Below are positions 11,140-21,900 of a stretch of DNA of 64,000 nt, piece by piece. The notes beneath the pieces were generated by a model. It was not told where the DNA came from. It saw only the letters and a program-made list of their open reading frames with translations, and did no database searches. This stretch comes from Semisulcospira habei (Eukaryota > Mollusca > Gastropoda > Semisulcospiridae). A program made the position numbers and the translations under genes. Where the stretch lies: contig BTPG01000004.1 of assembly GCA_036245525.1 (NCBI GenBank), positions 228,976,550-229,040,549 of the forward strand, given 5' to 3'. The first letter of the stretch is position 1, and each line of letters opens with the position of its first letter.

Positions 11140-13161
11140 ATGCTTACCTGCGCCCAATGCGGCGACTTCAAGTGGCCGACGGACGACCATGCGGTCTGCC
11201 TCCCCTGCTCGGGCTGCGCCTCGGACCATCTCTTCGATGTCTGTGCGACCTGGTCGGAGATCCGTTGGTCGGACCTCTGGAGTTTTTACCGGCGAGAGCG
11301 ACCTCCGTCTGCTATCTCTCGTCCCACTCCTGTTGACGTCGCCCCTGTGGTAACGACCGCTCTTCCTCGCCTCGGCCTCTCGGAACGGATTGATCGTCGG
11401 GACCCTGCGTTGTTCGCTGACCAGAGGACTGCCACTGCTGCCACGCCCGCTGACCCTTCCGGAGGGTCTGTTTGCCGGCAAAGCGCCCGCCTCACTGAGC
11501 CCGGCCTGCAGCAGTTCGCCACGAGCCGTCCCACGTTGACTGGCCTTGCTCCTCTCTCTCTCCACGATAAGCCTGCTGATCCTTCCGGAGGATCTGTACA
11601 CCGGCATAGAGCCCTTCTCACTGAGTCCGGCCAGGAGAGACGTCAGCCTCAACCTACGCGACACAGTCGCGCCCCCGACCGTTCCCGTTCCACCGTCAGT
11701 GCTAGACACTCGCGCTCGCCCCGCGAGCGCCGCCGGAAGGATCATTCCCCCCGCCGGGAGCATCGCCGCTCCCCCCGCCACTCCTCGTCGCGCGCTCGGT
11801 CGTGCTCGCCTTCGCACCGTTCGATGCGTTCGCCGCGTCACCGCCTTCGTCGACCTTCTTCCCGTGATCGGCATTCCTCTTCGGTTGTCCGCCGTACTTC
11901 ACCCAGACGTCGTTCCCGCGCACCGGACAGGACCCCTCCTCGCCCCGTACCGCGTTCGCCTCGGCGATCCCCGCCTCCGTCGTCGCTGCCGGCTCGTTCC
12001 CGGGCTTCCCGTGAGGTTCGAGATGCGCCCCCGCCCAAGCTTCGACCTTCCTTGGTGCCTCACCCGCCTTCTCGCCACCCCCTGGACGAAGAAGCCCTCA
12101 GCTTGCTGCCCGAAGACTCCGTCTCAGCCCTGTTGGAGGAGGATGCTCGCTCCCTTTCGCCCTCCGACGTCGGTGATGATGTCCCCTCGACCCTTCCGTC
12201 GTCGTCCCGGGCGGAGACCCTCCTAGCCTTGGATAAAGCCGCCAGGATCATCGCGGCCACTCTGCCAGCGGACTCCTGCCCAGCCTCTCCCCCCCTGAAG
12301 AGGAAGGTCTCGGCCTTTGTGGATGCCGAGCGTCAGGTGAAGAGGTTCAAGTCGCTTCCCCAGCCGCCTGGATTTAAGGAGCTGTGAGATGTCTTCTCAG
12401 CGCACCTGCAACTTCCCGCGTCTCGAGAGCCGGTGTTCTTCTCCGATCGTCGCTGGCCGGCTGGCCTGGACATCGCCTTCCGTCGGGATTGGTATACCGG
12501 TCATTCCCAGGCTTTCTCCATCCCTCTTCCTGCGATCGACCCCCCGGCCGTGTCGCAAGCTGGCGGCTCCGCCCTCCTTCGCCGTTCCTTCCCTCGTGGC
12601 CTGGATTTGACTGCGTCTCTGGTGCGGAACACCTTAGCCTGCGCTGGGTTCCTGGAGCTGCTCACTCAAGCCCTGGTTCGTCGTGTGGAAGACGCTTGGC
12701 ATCCTTCGATCACGCCTCTCCTTGGGGATTTACTCGTCTTAGCGGAAGTCGCCAACCGAGCCGCCTACCACTCGTCCGTTAACTCTATGGCTGCCTCCGC
12801 CAACTGTGACCTGATGCGTCGAGACGCCCTTCTGCTTGCCTGCCGAGGGATACCACCTGACCTGCGTGCGCAGCTTCATCGTGCTCCGCTGGGTGGCCCC
12901 CTGCTTTTCGGCGACACTTGGGCCTCCGTTCGAGCCTCCAACCCCGACCGCTGGCCTGTGAGTGCTCCTCCTCCCCGCCGCTTTCCGTCCTCCCGCCAGG
13001 CTAGGGGTCGCGCCTCGCGGTCGGTTAGACCCTCGGCTGCGTCAGCCCCTGCTTCGGCCCCTGAGCAGGTCCCCGCCTTTGGCCGTCCTAGACCCTCCAG
13101 GGCCCGTGCCCCCGCCTGGCCCCGTCCCGCCCGGCGACCGGGGCGCGGGCGGGCTGCCTGA
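11140..13161 (+). pseudogene. DIRS copy 1 gag-like protein, one in-frame stop
   Basis: The ATG at 11140 is chosen because the same start (MTCTQCG) is found at the start of gag in copy 2. Residues 1-40 form a cysteine-rich putative zinc-binding module (CAQC, CLPCSGC, VC). A long Arg/Ser/Pro-rich, SR-domain-like disordered stretch follows, coded at about 11640-12030, then an acidic segment, and from ~12300 a conserved structured region (FFSDRRWPAGLDI, LVRNTLACAGFLELL, LLGDLLVLAEVANRAAY) likely to be capsid-like. A TGA at 12385-12387 interrupts the frame. Copy 2 has a tryptophan codon (TGG) at the equivalent site, so this is a simple nonsense mutation. The tail is Pro/Ala/Arg-rich and ends at 13161, overlapping the start of the RT frame. 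Confidence 0.8.
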
Positions 13162-15241
13162 CTGCCCCCCAGCCGTGCCCCCACCGACCACTTCGGGGTC
13201 TCCGGTCGGTGGGAGGCTAGCCTTTTTCAACGGAAATTGGCTCACACTCTTCCCCGACGACCCCTGGATTTGCGACACCGTCTCGGCCGGCCTCCGGATC
13301 GCCTTTCGCAGCCCGCCTCCTTTGCATCGCTCCCCCCTTTGGACCGAGATCCCCAGCGACCCGTTGAAGGCCTCCGCTCTTCAGGGAGAGGTCGCCTCCC
13401 TCCTGAGGAAAGCCGCCACGGAGGTGGTTCACGTCCCCTACTCCCCAGCCTTCTACAGCCGCTTGTTCGTCGTTCCGAAGCCTGGAGGGAGATGGCGACC
13501 GGTGATCGATCTCTCGGCCCTGAACAAGTACATTACGGCCCCCTCCTTCCGGATGGAGACTGCACGAGCCCTGAAAGCCGCGGTCCAGCCTCTGGACTTC
13601 GCAGTCAGCCTGGACCTTTCAGATGCATACCTGCATGTCCCGATGCACCAGGCCTCCAGGAAGTTCCTCCGCTTTGCGATCGACGGCGTGGTATACCAGT
13701 TTCGCGCGCTCCCGTTCGGTCTCAAACTCAGCCCCTGGGTGTTCACCCGGCTGATGGATGCCGTAGTTGCCAAGGCCCGACAGTCCTCCTCCAGTCCGAC
13801 GTCGAATTACCTAGACGACCTCCTCCTACGCAACCAGTCAGAGACCTCGCTCGCGTCGGACAGGGATGCGCTGCTACTGCTTCTGGCACACTTGGGCTTC
13901 CTCGTGAACCACGGCAAGTCGGACCTCTCTCCATCCCGCCGCTTCGTGCACCTGGGCATGGAATTTGCGACCGACCTCAACACGGTGCGCCTCCCAGCCC
14001 CTCGGATCCAGAAGATTGCGGACCTAGCCGGTCAGTTAGCACGACAGGACGTGGCCCCCGCCAGAGTCTGGCTCCAGCTTTTGGGCCTGCTGAACGCCGC
14101 AGCGGACCTTATCCCCCTAGGTCGTCTCTACTCCCGGCCGATCCAGCTGCATCTCCTACTCCATTGGCGCCCGGCGTCGGGCGACTTGACGACGTTGGTT
14201 CCGGTGCCCCAGATGCTGCTGCCTCATCTTCGTCGGTGGACCGACCACTCTTGGCTAGCGTCGGGAGTTCCCCTGGCTGCCCCTCCTCCCCAGACCTCGC
14301 TTTGTGTCGACGCCAGCCTCACTGGGTGGGGCGCTCATCTCCTTCCTCGGTTCCTCTCGACTTCGGGGCCCTGGCCCGCGGACTTAGCGCGCACTCACAT
14401 CAACTGGCTGGAGATGCAGGCTGTGTGGCAAGCCCTGCAGTTCTGGGAGGCAGTTCTCAGACACCAGGAGCTACTCGTCCTCTCGGACAACACGACCGTG
14501 GTGGCTTACATCCAGAAACAAGGTGGCACTCGCTCTCCCGACCTTTGTATGCTCCTCTACCGGATGATGCGTTGGTGCGAGGACCGGGGTATAACCATTC
14601 GAGCCCGACACATCCCCGGACACCTGAATGTCTTAGCCGACTCGCTGTCTCGCCGTGGCCAGCTCCTGCACACGGAATGGACCCTTCGGCAGGGCATCTT
14701 TCGGATGATCTGTGCCCGGTGGGAGACTCCCCAGGTCGACTTGTTCGCCACAAGGTGGAACCATCAGCTGCCGCTCTTCGTCTCCCCGATTCCCGATCCA
14801 CTTGCCTGGGCTGTCGATGCACTCTCCATTCCCTGGGACGGCCTGGTGGCTTACGCCTTCCCCCCGACGGTTCTCGTACCCAAAGTCCTTCTCAAGCTTC
14901 GGGGCTGCTCGGCGGTCCTGCTGTTAGTTGCACCGTTCGCCTGGAACCGCTCCTGGACCACCGACCTTCTCAGCCTCGCCACGGACCCGCCCCTGCTGCT
15001 TCCCGCCCCACGCACCATGCTCAAGCAACCGCGTCAGCCGCTGTTCCACCCCTGCCCGGAGCGGCTCCTCCTTCACGCCTGGAGGTTGTGCGGCAAGCCC
15101 TCGGAGCTAGAGGCTACTCGGGTGCAGCAGTGGAGGCGATCGCTTCGGCCCGCAGACCTTCCACCATCCGAGTCTACGAGGGAAAGTGGCGAGTCCTGTG
15201 TTCCTGGTGCTCTGAGCACGGCCTGTCACCCACGGAACTGA
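12962..15241 (+). CDS. DIRS copy 1 reverse transcriptase/RNase H polyprotein
   Basis: The frame overlaps the end of gag by ~200 bp and has no convincing ATG, so it may be expressed by frameshift or fusion. RT motifs appear in order: SRLFVVPKPGGRWRPVIDLS (~13465), motif A SLDLSDAYLHVP (~13607), FRALPFGLKLSPWVF (~13700), and the catalytic YLDD box at 13807-13818. RNase H follows with CVDASLTGWGAHLLP (~14305), INWLEMQAVWQAL (~14400), LSDNTTVVAY (~14480) and HLNVLADSLSRRGQ (~14620). The remaining C-terminus (VDLFATRWNHQLPLF, AYAFPPTVL) is the conserved extension seen in tyrosine-recombinase retroelements and sometimes likened to a methyltransferase. I cannot assign it firmly. The frame is intact. 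The last ~250 bp overlap the recombinase frame. Confidence 0.9.
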   Translation: MLLLPAAFRPPARLGVAPRGRLDPRLRQPLLRPLSRSPPLAVLDPPGPVPPPGPVPPGDRGAGGLPDCPPAVPPPTTSGSPVGGRLAFFNGNWLTLFPDDPWICDTVSAGLRIAFRSPPPLHRSPLWTEIPSDPLKASALQGEVASLLRKAATEVVHVPYSPAFYSRLFVVPKPGGRWRPVIDLSALNKYITAPSFRMETARALKAAVQPLDFAVSLDLSDAYLHVPMHQASRKFLRFAIDGVVYQFRALPFGLKLSPWVFTRLMDAVVAKARQSSSSPTSNYLDDLLLRNQSETSLASDRDALLLLLAHLGFLVNHGKSDLSPSRRFVHLGMEFATDLNTVRLPAPRIQKIADLAGQLARQDVAPARVWLQLLGLLNAAADLIPLGRLYSRPIQLHLLLHWRPASGDLTTLVPVPQMLLPHLRRWTDHSWLASGVPLAAPPPQTSLCVDASLTGWGAHLLPRFLSTSGPWPADLARTHINWLEMQAVWQALQFWEAVLRHQELLVLSDNTTVVAYIQKQGGTRSPDLCMLLYRMMRWCEDRGITIRARHIPGHLNVLADSLSRRGQLLHTEWTLRQGIFRMICARWETPQVDLFATRWNHQLPLFVSPIPDPLAWAVDALSIPWDGLVAYAFPPTVLVPKVLLKLRGCSAVLLLVAPFAWNRSWTTDLLSLATDPPLLLPAPRTMLKQPRQPLFHPCPERLLLHAWRLCGKPSELEATRVQQWRRSLRPADLPPSESTRESGESCVPGALSTACHPRN

Positions 15242-16152
15242 CTAATCCTCAGCTGGCGGACTTCTTCCTCTGGCTCTTTCGAGACTTGGGCCTGGCCCCC
15301 ATCACTGTGAGGGGTTACCTGTCCATGATCGCTGACACTTATCGACACCTTGGACACCCAGACCCGGGCGCCTGCAAAGACTTAGCCGACCTTATGGGTC
15401 ACTTCGGCATCCAGCGCCCAACACACCGCTCTCTCCTTCCCCGCTGGGACCTGCCCTGGGTGCTAACGTGGTTAAATTCTGACAGATTTGAACCCTTACC
15501 TTTGGCCCGTTTCGCAGATGTGACACGTAAGACGTGCTTCCTGCTGGCCCTTGCTACCGCCTCTTGGGTGAGTGAGCTACACGCACTCTCGGCGCGGCCT
15601 ACCTGCCTACAGTTCCGAGCGGACGGGTCTGTTCAACTCCTCACTGACCCTGCCTTCCTGGCCAAGAACAGGTCTCCTCTGACGGCACCTCAGGTTATCA
15701 CCTTACGGCCGCTAAGAACCAACCCTCTGTCTCAGGAGACCAGGCAACAGGACCCCGTGCGCGCCCTTAGAGTTTATCTGCGACGATCTAAAGCCTTCCG
15801 CAGAGGGCGTTCGCGCCTCTTCCTACCTCTGAGACCCAGCAGGAATGACATAACAGCCCAGACGATCTCGTCCTGGCTCTGCTGGGTTATACGCTCCGCG
15901 TATCAAGATATCTCCCCGCAGGGAGCGAAGAGGCTGCACATTCGCGCACATGAGGTACGAGCCATGGCCACGAGCCTCGCATTTGACCGAAACTGCGCTG
16001 TCAAGGACATCGTGGCAGCCGTGGGCTGGCAGACTGAATCTGTATTCGCCCGCTTCTACCTCGGGGACCTGGCAGGCCAAAGAGAAAATCTCGCACTAGT
16101 GGGGGACATCGCCGCGGTGCAACACTCCCTCCCGGCGCCACCGGCACCGTAG
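15000..16152 (+). CDS. DIRS copy 1 tyrosine recombinase, catalytic Arg replaced
   Basis: This is the C-terminal third of a longer open frame; the exact start is uncertain and lies in the overlap with RT. The N-terminal SAM-like core-binding domain reads STIRVYEGKWRVLCSWC to PITVRGYLSMIADTYRHLG. The catalytic domain follows: TRKTCFLLALATASWVSELH (~15527), IRAHEVRAMATS with the His-x-x-Arg pair at ~15948, GW in VAAVGWQTESV, and the nucleophile tyrosine in FARFYLGDL (~16056). Residue one of the RHRY set should be arginine; here codon 15565-15567 is TGG (Trp). The arginine is present in copies 2 (57920) and 3 (62636). The protein is therefore predicted inactive although its frame is open. Confidence 0.88.
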
Positions 16153-16254
16153 GTATGCACTTCGCTAAAATTGTCGGGAGGTTGCGACTGGGAGGACGGC
16201 GCTGTTTACCATTAAGAGTTTGCGCGGCACCCTCCTCCTCATCGCAATTCTTCC

Positions 16255-16345
16255 ACAAAGTCATGTCATCGGTAATGTTTTTGAGGAAACAAATTCATTT
16301 TTCTCTAAAAGGTATTTTTTCGAAAAATACTTACCGATGACATGA
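16255..16345. repeat. DIRS copy 1 internal complementary region
   Basis: GTCATCGGTAATGTTTTTGA is the complement of the left outer end and the following AAATTCATTTTTCTCTAAAA..ACTTACCGATGAC is the complement of the right outer end. Fusion of the two in one place is the hallmark of DIRS replication. Confidence 0.9.
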
Positions 16346-16613
16346 CTCGGAGGACCCTCCCTCCTGCCCCGCTTGCCGCTTTCGAGCGAAGTATCAGAAA
16401 AACTGGCCGGTCTCGTGACCGGAGCCGGTAAGGTGGGAAACGGGAGACAACTCTCGGCCCCTCTAGGGGGGGGGTTCCCCGAGTGCCTCCCGGGTTGTGT
16501 GGGCACACAACGGGTGAGTAGGCTAAAATTGAGCTAGTAGTAGACATTTCCACAAAGTCATGTCATCGGTAAGTATTTTTCGAAAAAATACCTTTTAGAG
16601 AAAAATGAATTTT

Positions 16614-17010
16614 ATTCACTGTTTTCGTCAAAACATGCAGTTCCGGCAATCTTTTTTTTTTTTTGCAGAGGCGAGTAAAAAAAAAACTGAGTGTCTTTGA
16701 CAAGCAAACAGTCTTTCCTTATAAGCAAGGGGAGTAAATCCAACAAAGGTGGATCACATACCTCAATACGGGGGGGGCGGGGGGGGGGGGGGGGGGGGGG
16801 TTCCAACTTTTTTTTCAACCCTTAACCTGACATGAAAAAGCTTTACAAAACCAGGTCTTGCTTTTCAAAAATCAAACAATGGGGAAGAGGGGGGTGGGGG
16901 AGTGAGGAATGAGAAATGATGACATGTCTCTCGCACCTTCTCAACAACAAAATTTCAAATAGCTAAGGGAGGGGGGATGTTTTGTTATCCTCCCCACCCC
17001 CCACCCCGAT
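16614..17010. other. G-rich intergenic stretch
   Basis: It contains a T12-14 run near 16652, A runs near 16678, and an almost pure G run at about 16769-16800. No gene seen. Confidence 0.5.
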
Positions 17011-17405
17011 CTGCCCTTGTCCAACAAATTCTCATATGGAAGGCATAGCGGAGGGTTAGCAATGACAGTCGGAGCTTGTAGAAACACTCAAACTCCATTC
17101 ACACGTACAAGACAATGTAGTGACTGGCAGCTCATCGTGTGAACCCAGACTGCATTGGTGCTTACAAAGAGTTCTGAGACCAGGGTGTGGGAGGAAGGAC
17201 TAGGGAAAGAGTGTCTGTGCACTAGGGAATAGAAAGCTTACCGTGTTCAGAGTGATGTCAGTGGCACCTCCCCCCCCCCCTCCCCATCTCAGCTGCTTAA
17301 TTAAAAACACGCTGAAGATATAAATTTTATCAGAAAATAATTATCAACGACCCCGACCCTCCCTTTCCCAACACATTTAGCCCATTTAGCCCCCAAACCC
17401 TACAG

Positions 17406-17519
17406 CAGGAGATGGATTGACCAGGATAATTCAAGGGTAGTGCCAGATTGGCTTCCCACGTTCAGGCGCCAAGCAAATCTGGCACTTCCCTTGAATTATC
17501 ATGGTCAATCCATCTCCTG
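17406..17519. repeat. Dispersed hairpin repeat, copy 2 (long-arm form)
   Basis: CAGGAGATGGATTGACCA and TGGTCAATCCATCTCCTG extend the arms beyond the usual core. The inner arms ATAATTCAAGGGTAGTGCCAG and CTGGCACTTCCCTTGAATTAT flank GGCGCCAAG. Confidence 0.85.
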
Positions 17520-17812
17520 CTAATAGTACAGTCATTAAGGAACACATCCAAGATTTGGGAAATGCACCGGTGGGGATAAGCAAGAGTGACCGCGATCACA
17601 CATTTTGGGCATTCCAAATGGTGAGTTTGTACTGCTTGAACTCAGTTTGACTGCGATAGTTATCATGGTGCCAAAATAGTTTGGTGCCTGTAATGCTACC
17701 TTCATAGGACGGTGAGCAAATTTATTTTTAAAAATCAGCTTGAGGATGTAACGGGTTAATTAGTGAAATTCTCAAATTTTGGAGTAGTCCTGTGAAGACT
17801 GTATAATTTAAG

Positions 17813-18242
17813 TACTCAAACCAAGGGGAATCACAGCGCTGGACAGACAACAGTTAGATCCCCTGCCCCCGCCTATCAGGCACCCAATCGCCAGCCCACA
17901 GAGAAATACGCAGGTATAGAATAAGACAATCATTTCCATCCTCAAAAAGGATGGATCAGGTCTCTTATATAACCCATGTCTTTCTCCGGAACTTAGGAAG
18001 TAGGCAGGAGAAACATACATACACAAACATGAAGGTGCGCTACTATATGTGGTCGGGTAAATACCCTGATTTCCCACAGTAGATGCACAGAACATTACAC
18101 AACAATGTAACGATACAAATTTTGCCTCGAGTTATACATGATACTCACAAACCAGATAGGTGAGGCTAGCGCTGGCAGAATTGTCAGTACTCAAACCAAG
18201 GGGAATCACAGCGCTGGACAGACAACAGTTAGATCCCCTGCC
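17813..18242. mobile_element. ~430-bp retroposon with 57-bp direct terminal repeats
   Basis: The insert is absent from the paralogous site in unit B (about 24392-24412). CTGTATAATTTAAG is duplicated on both sides (17799-17812 and 18242-18255), a 13-14-bp target duplication typical of LINE-driven insertion. The first and last ~57 bp (17811-17867 and 18186-18242) are identical direct repeats with ACCAAGGGGAATCACAGCG. There is no open frame of note. It could be a SINE with a partial second copy or a very small terminal-repeat retroelement; the long target duplication favours the former. Confidence 0.8.
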
Positions 18243-18266
18243 TGTATAATTTAAGAAATTTATCCA

Positions 18267-18339
18267 CCATGATAGTTTAAGGGTGGTGCCAGAATAGCTT
18301 GGTGGAAGCTATTCTGGCACAACCCTTGAACTATCATGG
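18267..18339. repeat. Dispersed hairpin repeat, copy 3
   Basis: CCATGATAGTTTAAGGGTGG faces CAACCCTTGAACTATCATGG, with AGAATAGCTTGG and AAGCTATTCT in the inner arms and almost no loop. Confidence 0.9.
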
Positions 18340-18784
18340 TTGTTTCATATCTTGCTGTGATGTGTCAGAAATATATAAGGTTTGCGCATAAAGTAGTGCT
18401 TAGTGTCAGTAGGTTTTCATCGTTCCAGCTTCCAACCCTGCGGTGCCTTGATCATCTTGAAATATGTGTGCCCCAGAGATGCCTTACAATACAATACTAC
18501 ACAATATTTGAGAGGAAAAAAAACATCAGAAATTAATGGCGCTTACTTCTGGGAACTGACGTCAACTTGACGTCTGCAAGACTGGTGCTAGACTGTTAAA
18601 AAATCTTTGATAATAAATTTCTAATAATAATAATAATAATAATACATAGTTTTTATATAGCGCCCTTCCCCACGAACAGCAAGCTCGGAGCGCTTTACAG
18701 CACCAAAAAAAAAAATATTTAAAAGGAGAAAAATTAGAACGCACTCACTCTTTAAATAAACATCTGCTCGCACCATGTAGGCGC

Positions 18785-18846
18785 ATTCCTAACACGAAAC
18801 ACACATACACACACACACACACACACGCACACACACACACACGCAC

Positions 18847-18899
<53 letters not shown>
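18785..18899. repeat. (CA)n microsatellite in the LINE 3' UTR
   Basis: Over 100 bp of alternating A/C with rare G interruptions. Confidence 0.95.
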
Positions 18900-18902
<3 letters not shown>

Positions 18903-18956
18903 CCTATCTACATGGGGAAAACAACCAACATTTCCAGGCAGCACATCCAGACTAAG

Positions 18957-21900
18957 CTAATCTTGATATGCTACCTGGAAAAGATGGGTTTTCAAATTTG
19001 TTTTGAAGGTCAACAGGGTAGGGGAAAGACGGACATGCAGTGGAAGTGAGTTCCAGACGTGAGGGGCCTGATAACTGAAAGAACGGGCACCAGCAGTTTT
19101 TAGGCTGACTGTGGGCTGAACAAGCAGTTTTTGTGAGCTTGAGCTTAGACTTCCACTAGGATTGTGTGAGGCAAGGGAAGAAGACAGATATGCAGGAAGC
19201 GTATTGTCATAGTGTTTGTATGCCAAAGTGGCCAGCTTGTATTCTATTCTCTGTTTGACAGGTAGCCAGTGGAGATGCTTTAGCAGTGGTGTGACAGGAT
19301 CAGTACGTTTTTTGCGAAGGACTAACCGGGCTGCATTATTTTGGATACGCTAAATGCGAGTGAGTTGATCAGAAGAGATACCAGCAAGGAGAGAATTACA
19401 GTAATCTAGACGGGACAGAATGCGAGAGCATACGAGCTGGGCAGTAGCCTTTTCTGTCAAAAAGCATCTGATCATGCCTATTCTGCGGAGCTCCAGGTAG
19501 GCAGTGCGGCAAAGATGGCTAACCTGTTTTTCCATCGATAAACTTGAATCCAGGAATACACCCAGATTTTTTACATCGGATTTGAAAGAAATGTCTTGGC
19601 CACCTATGGAAATATGATCACTGCTGGAGGCGGATGTTCTAGCTCGAGTACCAACAAGCATGCTCTCTGTTTTATCATCATTTAACTTGAGTCTGTTGCA
19701 AGTCATCCAGTCTTTGACTTCAACTATGCACTTCTCCACATTGGAGACAATGGTCTGCAGTTTACCAGGATGGTCAGACTTAGAGATCTGAGTGTCATCA
19801 GCATACTTGTGATACTCACAGCTATTCTGGCTGATGATTCGGGAAACTGGTTTAGTGTACAGAGAGAACAGCAGAGGACCCAAAACTGACCCCTGTGGGA
19901 CACCATACTTCAAAAGCACAGGCTGAGACATGATCCCATTCACACATACAGACTGATATCTTTCAAAAAGGTAAGACCTGAGCCATGACAGCGCTGGACC
20001 GGAAATACCAAAGGATACGCGTAGGCGTTCTAAAAGAATCCCATGATCCAGCGTGTCAAACGCCGCAGACAGGTCTAATAATGATAGCAAAGAGACATGT
20101 CCGACGTCAGCATGTGTAAGCAGGCTATTGGTAATGTGAAGCAATGCTGTCTCAGTACTGTGATTTCTTCGATATGCAGACTGATACAGTTCAAGTAAAT
20201 CATTACTACTGAGATGTGACATGAGCTGACTCAGCACAACTTTCTCCAGAATCTTGGAAAGAAAGGGAAGATTAGACACTGGTCTATAATTTTTCAATAA
20301 GTTTGCATCCATCCCTGCCTTCTTCAACAATGGAATTATCACAGCCTGCTTAAAATGCCGAGGCACAGACCCTGACTCCAGAGACAAGTTAATAATTCTG
20401 GTTATCACACTGACAAGCTTATCAGGGCATAGCTTGAGTATAGAGGTGGGAACGGGGTCAAGGGAACAAGATTTGGTGGGTGAGGAAATAATTAGTTTCT
20501 TTACAGTCTCCTCTGTGACAGCAGTAAATGCATGTAACACAGGCCCGTCATATGGTAAATAGGACACAGCATCAGAACAGTTGTCCAGTTCCTGACGGAT
20601 CGTGCTTATCTTAGAATCAAAATACTGACAAAACTTATCAGGTAAATCATTCATAGGAATGGTATTCGGGAGTACAGGTGCATTTTTCTTTCCAAGAAGT
20701 TCATTTGTAAGGCCAAACAGCTGACGACTAGATATGCAGTCTTCAAGTTTGGCACAAACAAAGTCTTTCTTAGCTGCACGCTGTGAGGACTTCAGTGCAG
20801 CACGCTGCTTCACAAACATGTCTCTATGTACTGTAAGACCACTACACCTCCACAGTCTCTCAGTGCTTCGAAGCTCACGCTTGGCATCTTTCAGCTCTTT
20901 CGTTAGCCAAGGGGCCGGGGGACGTGAGGTTACACGTCTGGTGGTGAGTGGCGCATGCTTGTTGAGAATGTCAGAGAGTGTACTGTTGTAAGTGTCCAGC
21001 AGTTCATGTACTGTGCAGTCTGTCAATACACCATCACAAGCCACCTTTACATCGGAGCTGAAAACATCTATGTCAATGCGACGAATGTTTCTGGAAGTGA
21101 TCGAGCGTTTTGTGGAACGAGGCCGAGACGCAAGCACATAAAAGAAAACACTTGCATGATCCGACAACAGCGAATCACACACCTGAACGTCCTGAACAAG
21201 AGAGGAGCTCTCCCCTGTGATTAGAAGGTCCAGGGTGTGACCACGTCTGTGAGTCGGCCCCTGCACATGCTGACGCAAGCTACGGTCAGACAGAAGTGAA
21301 CGCAGACGAAGTGCATCAGGATCAGATGGAACTTCAAAATGAAAATTAAAGTCTCCAACCATAACTAATTCGTGTCTGCTGCTGGAGGCACTGTCCACAT
21401 AATCTTGGAATTCACTGAAAAATTCGCTAGTGGTTAGTTGATTTTGTCTGCTCGGAGGCGGTCGGTATACTACAGTCAAGGTAACTGAGATGTCACTGAT
21501 GATACTAACTTCAACAGCTTCAAAAGAGTTAAAGGGCAAGCGTTTGAAATTGGTGCAGTTTTCTAATGACTTCCTGACTAGTACTGCTATGCCACTCCCT
21601 CGTCGCCCAACGCGAGGGAAAGACTTCAGAAAATATCCTGGAGGGGTCAACTCGGCTATGTATGGTTCGTCACCCTCATCTTGAAGCCACGTTTCAGCCA
21701 GCAACAAGAAGTCTAGCTGATGATCAGTGATGTAATCACTTATCTCACTAGTTTTGTTCCTGCAAGACTGAGTGTTCAAGAAGGCCAATGACAGCCTGTC
21801 CGATCTCTGCACAGGTGAAGAACAGTCACAGGCATCTGTACTGATAGGGACATAAATCAGGTTACCTGAGTCTCTTGACCATCCATAATGCGTGCATGCC

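Larger units (their letters stand above)
10330..16613 (+). mobile_element. DIRS-like tyrosine-recombinase retrotransposon, copy 1, nearly complete
   Basis: Termini are inverted (10330-10526 against 16383-16613, sharing ACATTTCC/GGAAATGT and CAACCCGGGAGGC in opposite orientation). They have non-identical outermost ends. Just inside the right terminus an internal complementary region (16255-16345) carries the complements of both outer ends fused, the diagnostic DIRS arrangement used to rebuild a circular DNA intermediate. Coding order is gag, RT/RNase H with a C-terminal extension, then tyrosine recombinase, in overlapping frames. Copies 2 (53109-59235) and 3 (60850-63665) lie downstream in the same orientation. 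It is disabled by a nonsense codon in gag and a substitution of the recombinase arginine. Confidence 0.93.

Noticed and set aside
11083..12260. Minus-strand and alternative-frame ORFs up to 263 codons
   Set aside because: They are shadow frames of the GC-rich, Ser/Arg-rich gag region of DIRS copy 1, with no recognisable domain.
13237..15000. N-terminal 580 codons of the 971-codon frame that ends in the recombinase
   Set aside because: Over this stretch the frame is antiphase to the clear RT/RNase H motifs and reads Pro/Arg/Ser-rich noise. Only the part from ~15000 has recombinase homology.
17813..18242. Miniature LTR retrotransposon
   Set aside because: The terminal repeats are only ~57 bp and the target duplication is 13-14 bp, outside the LTR range. 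It is kept as an unclassified retroposon.
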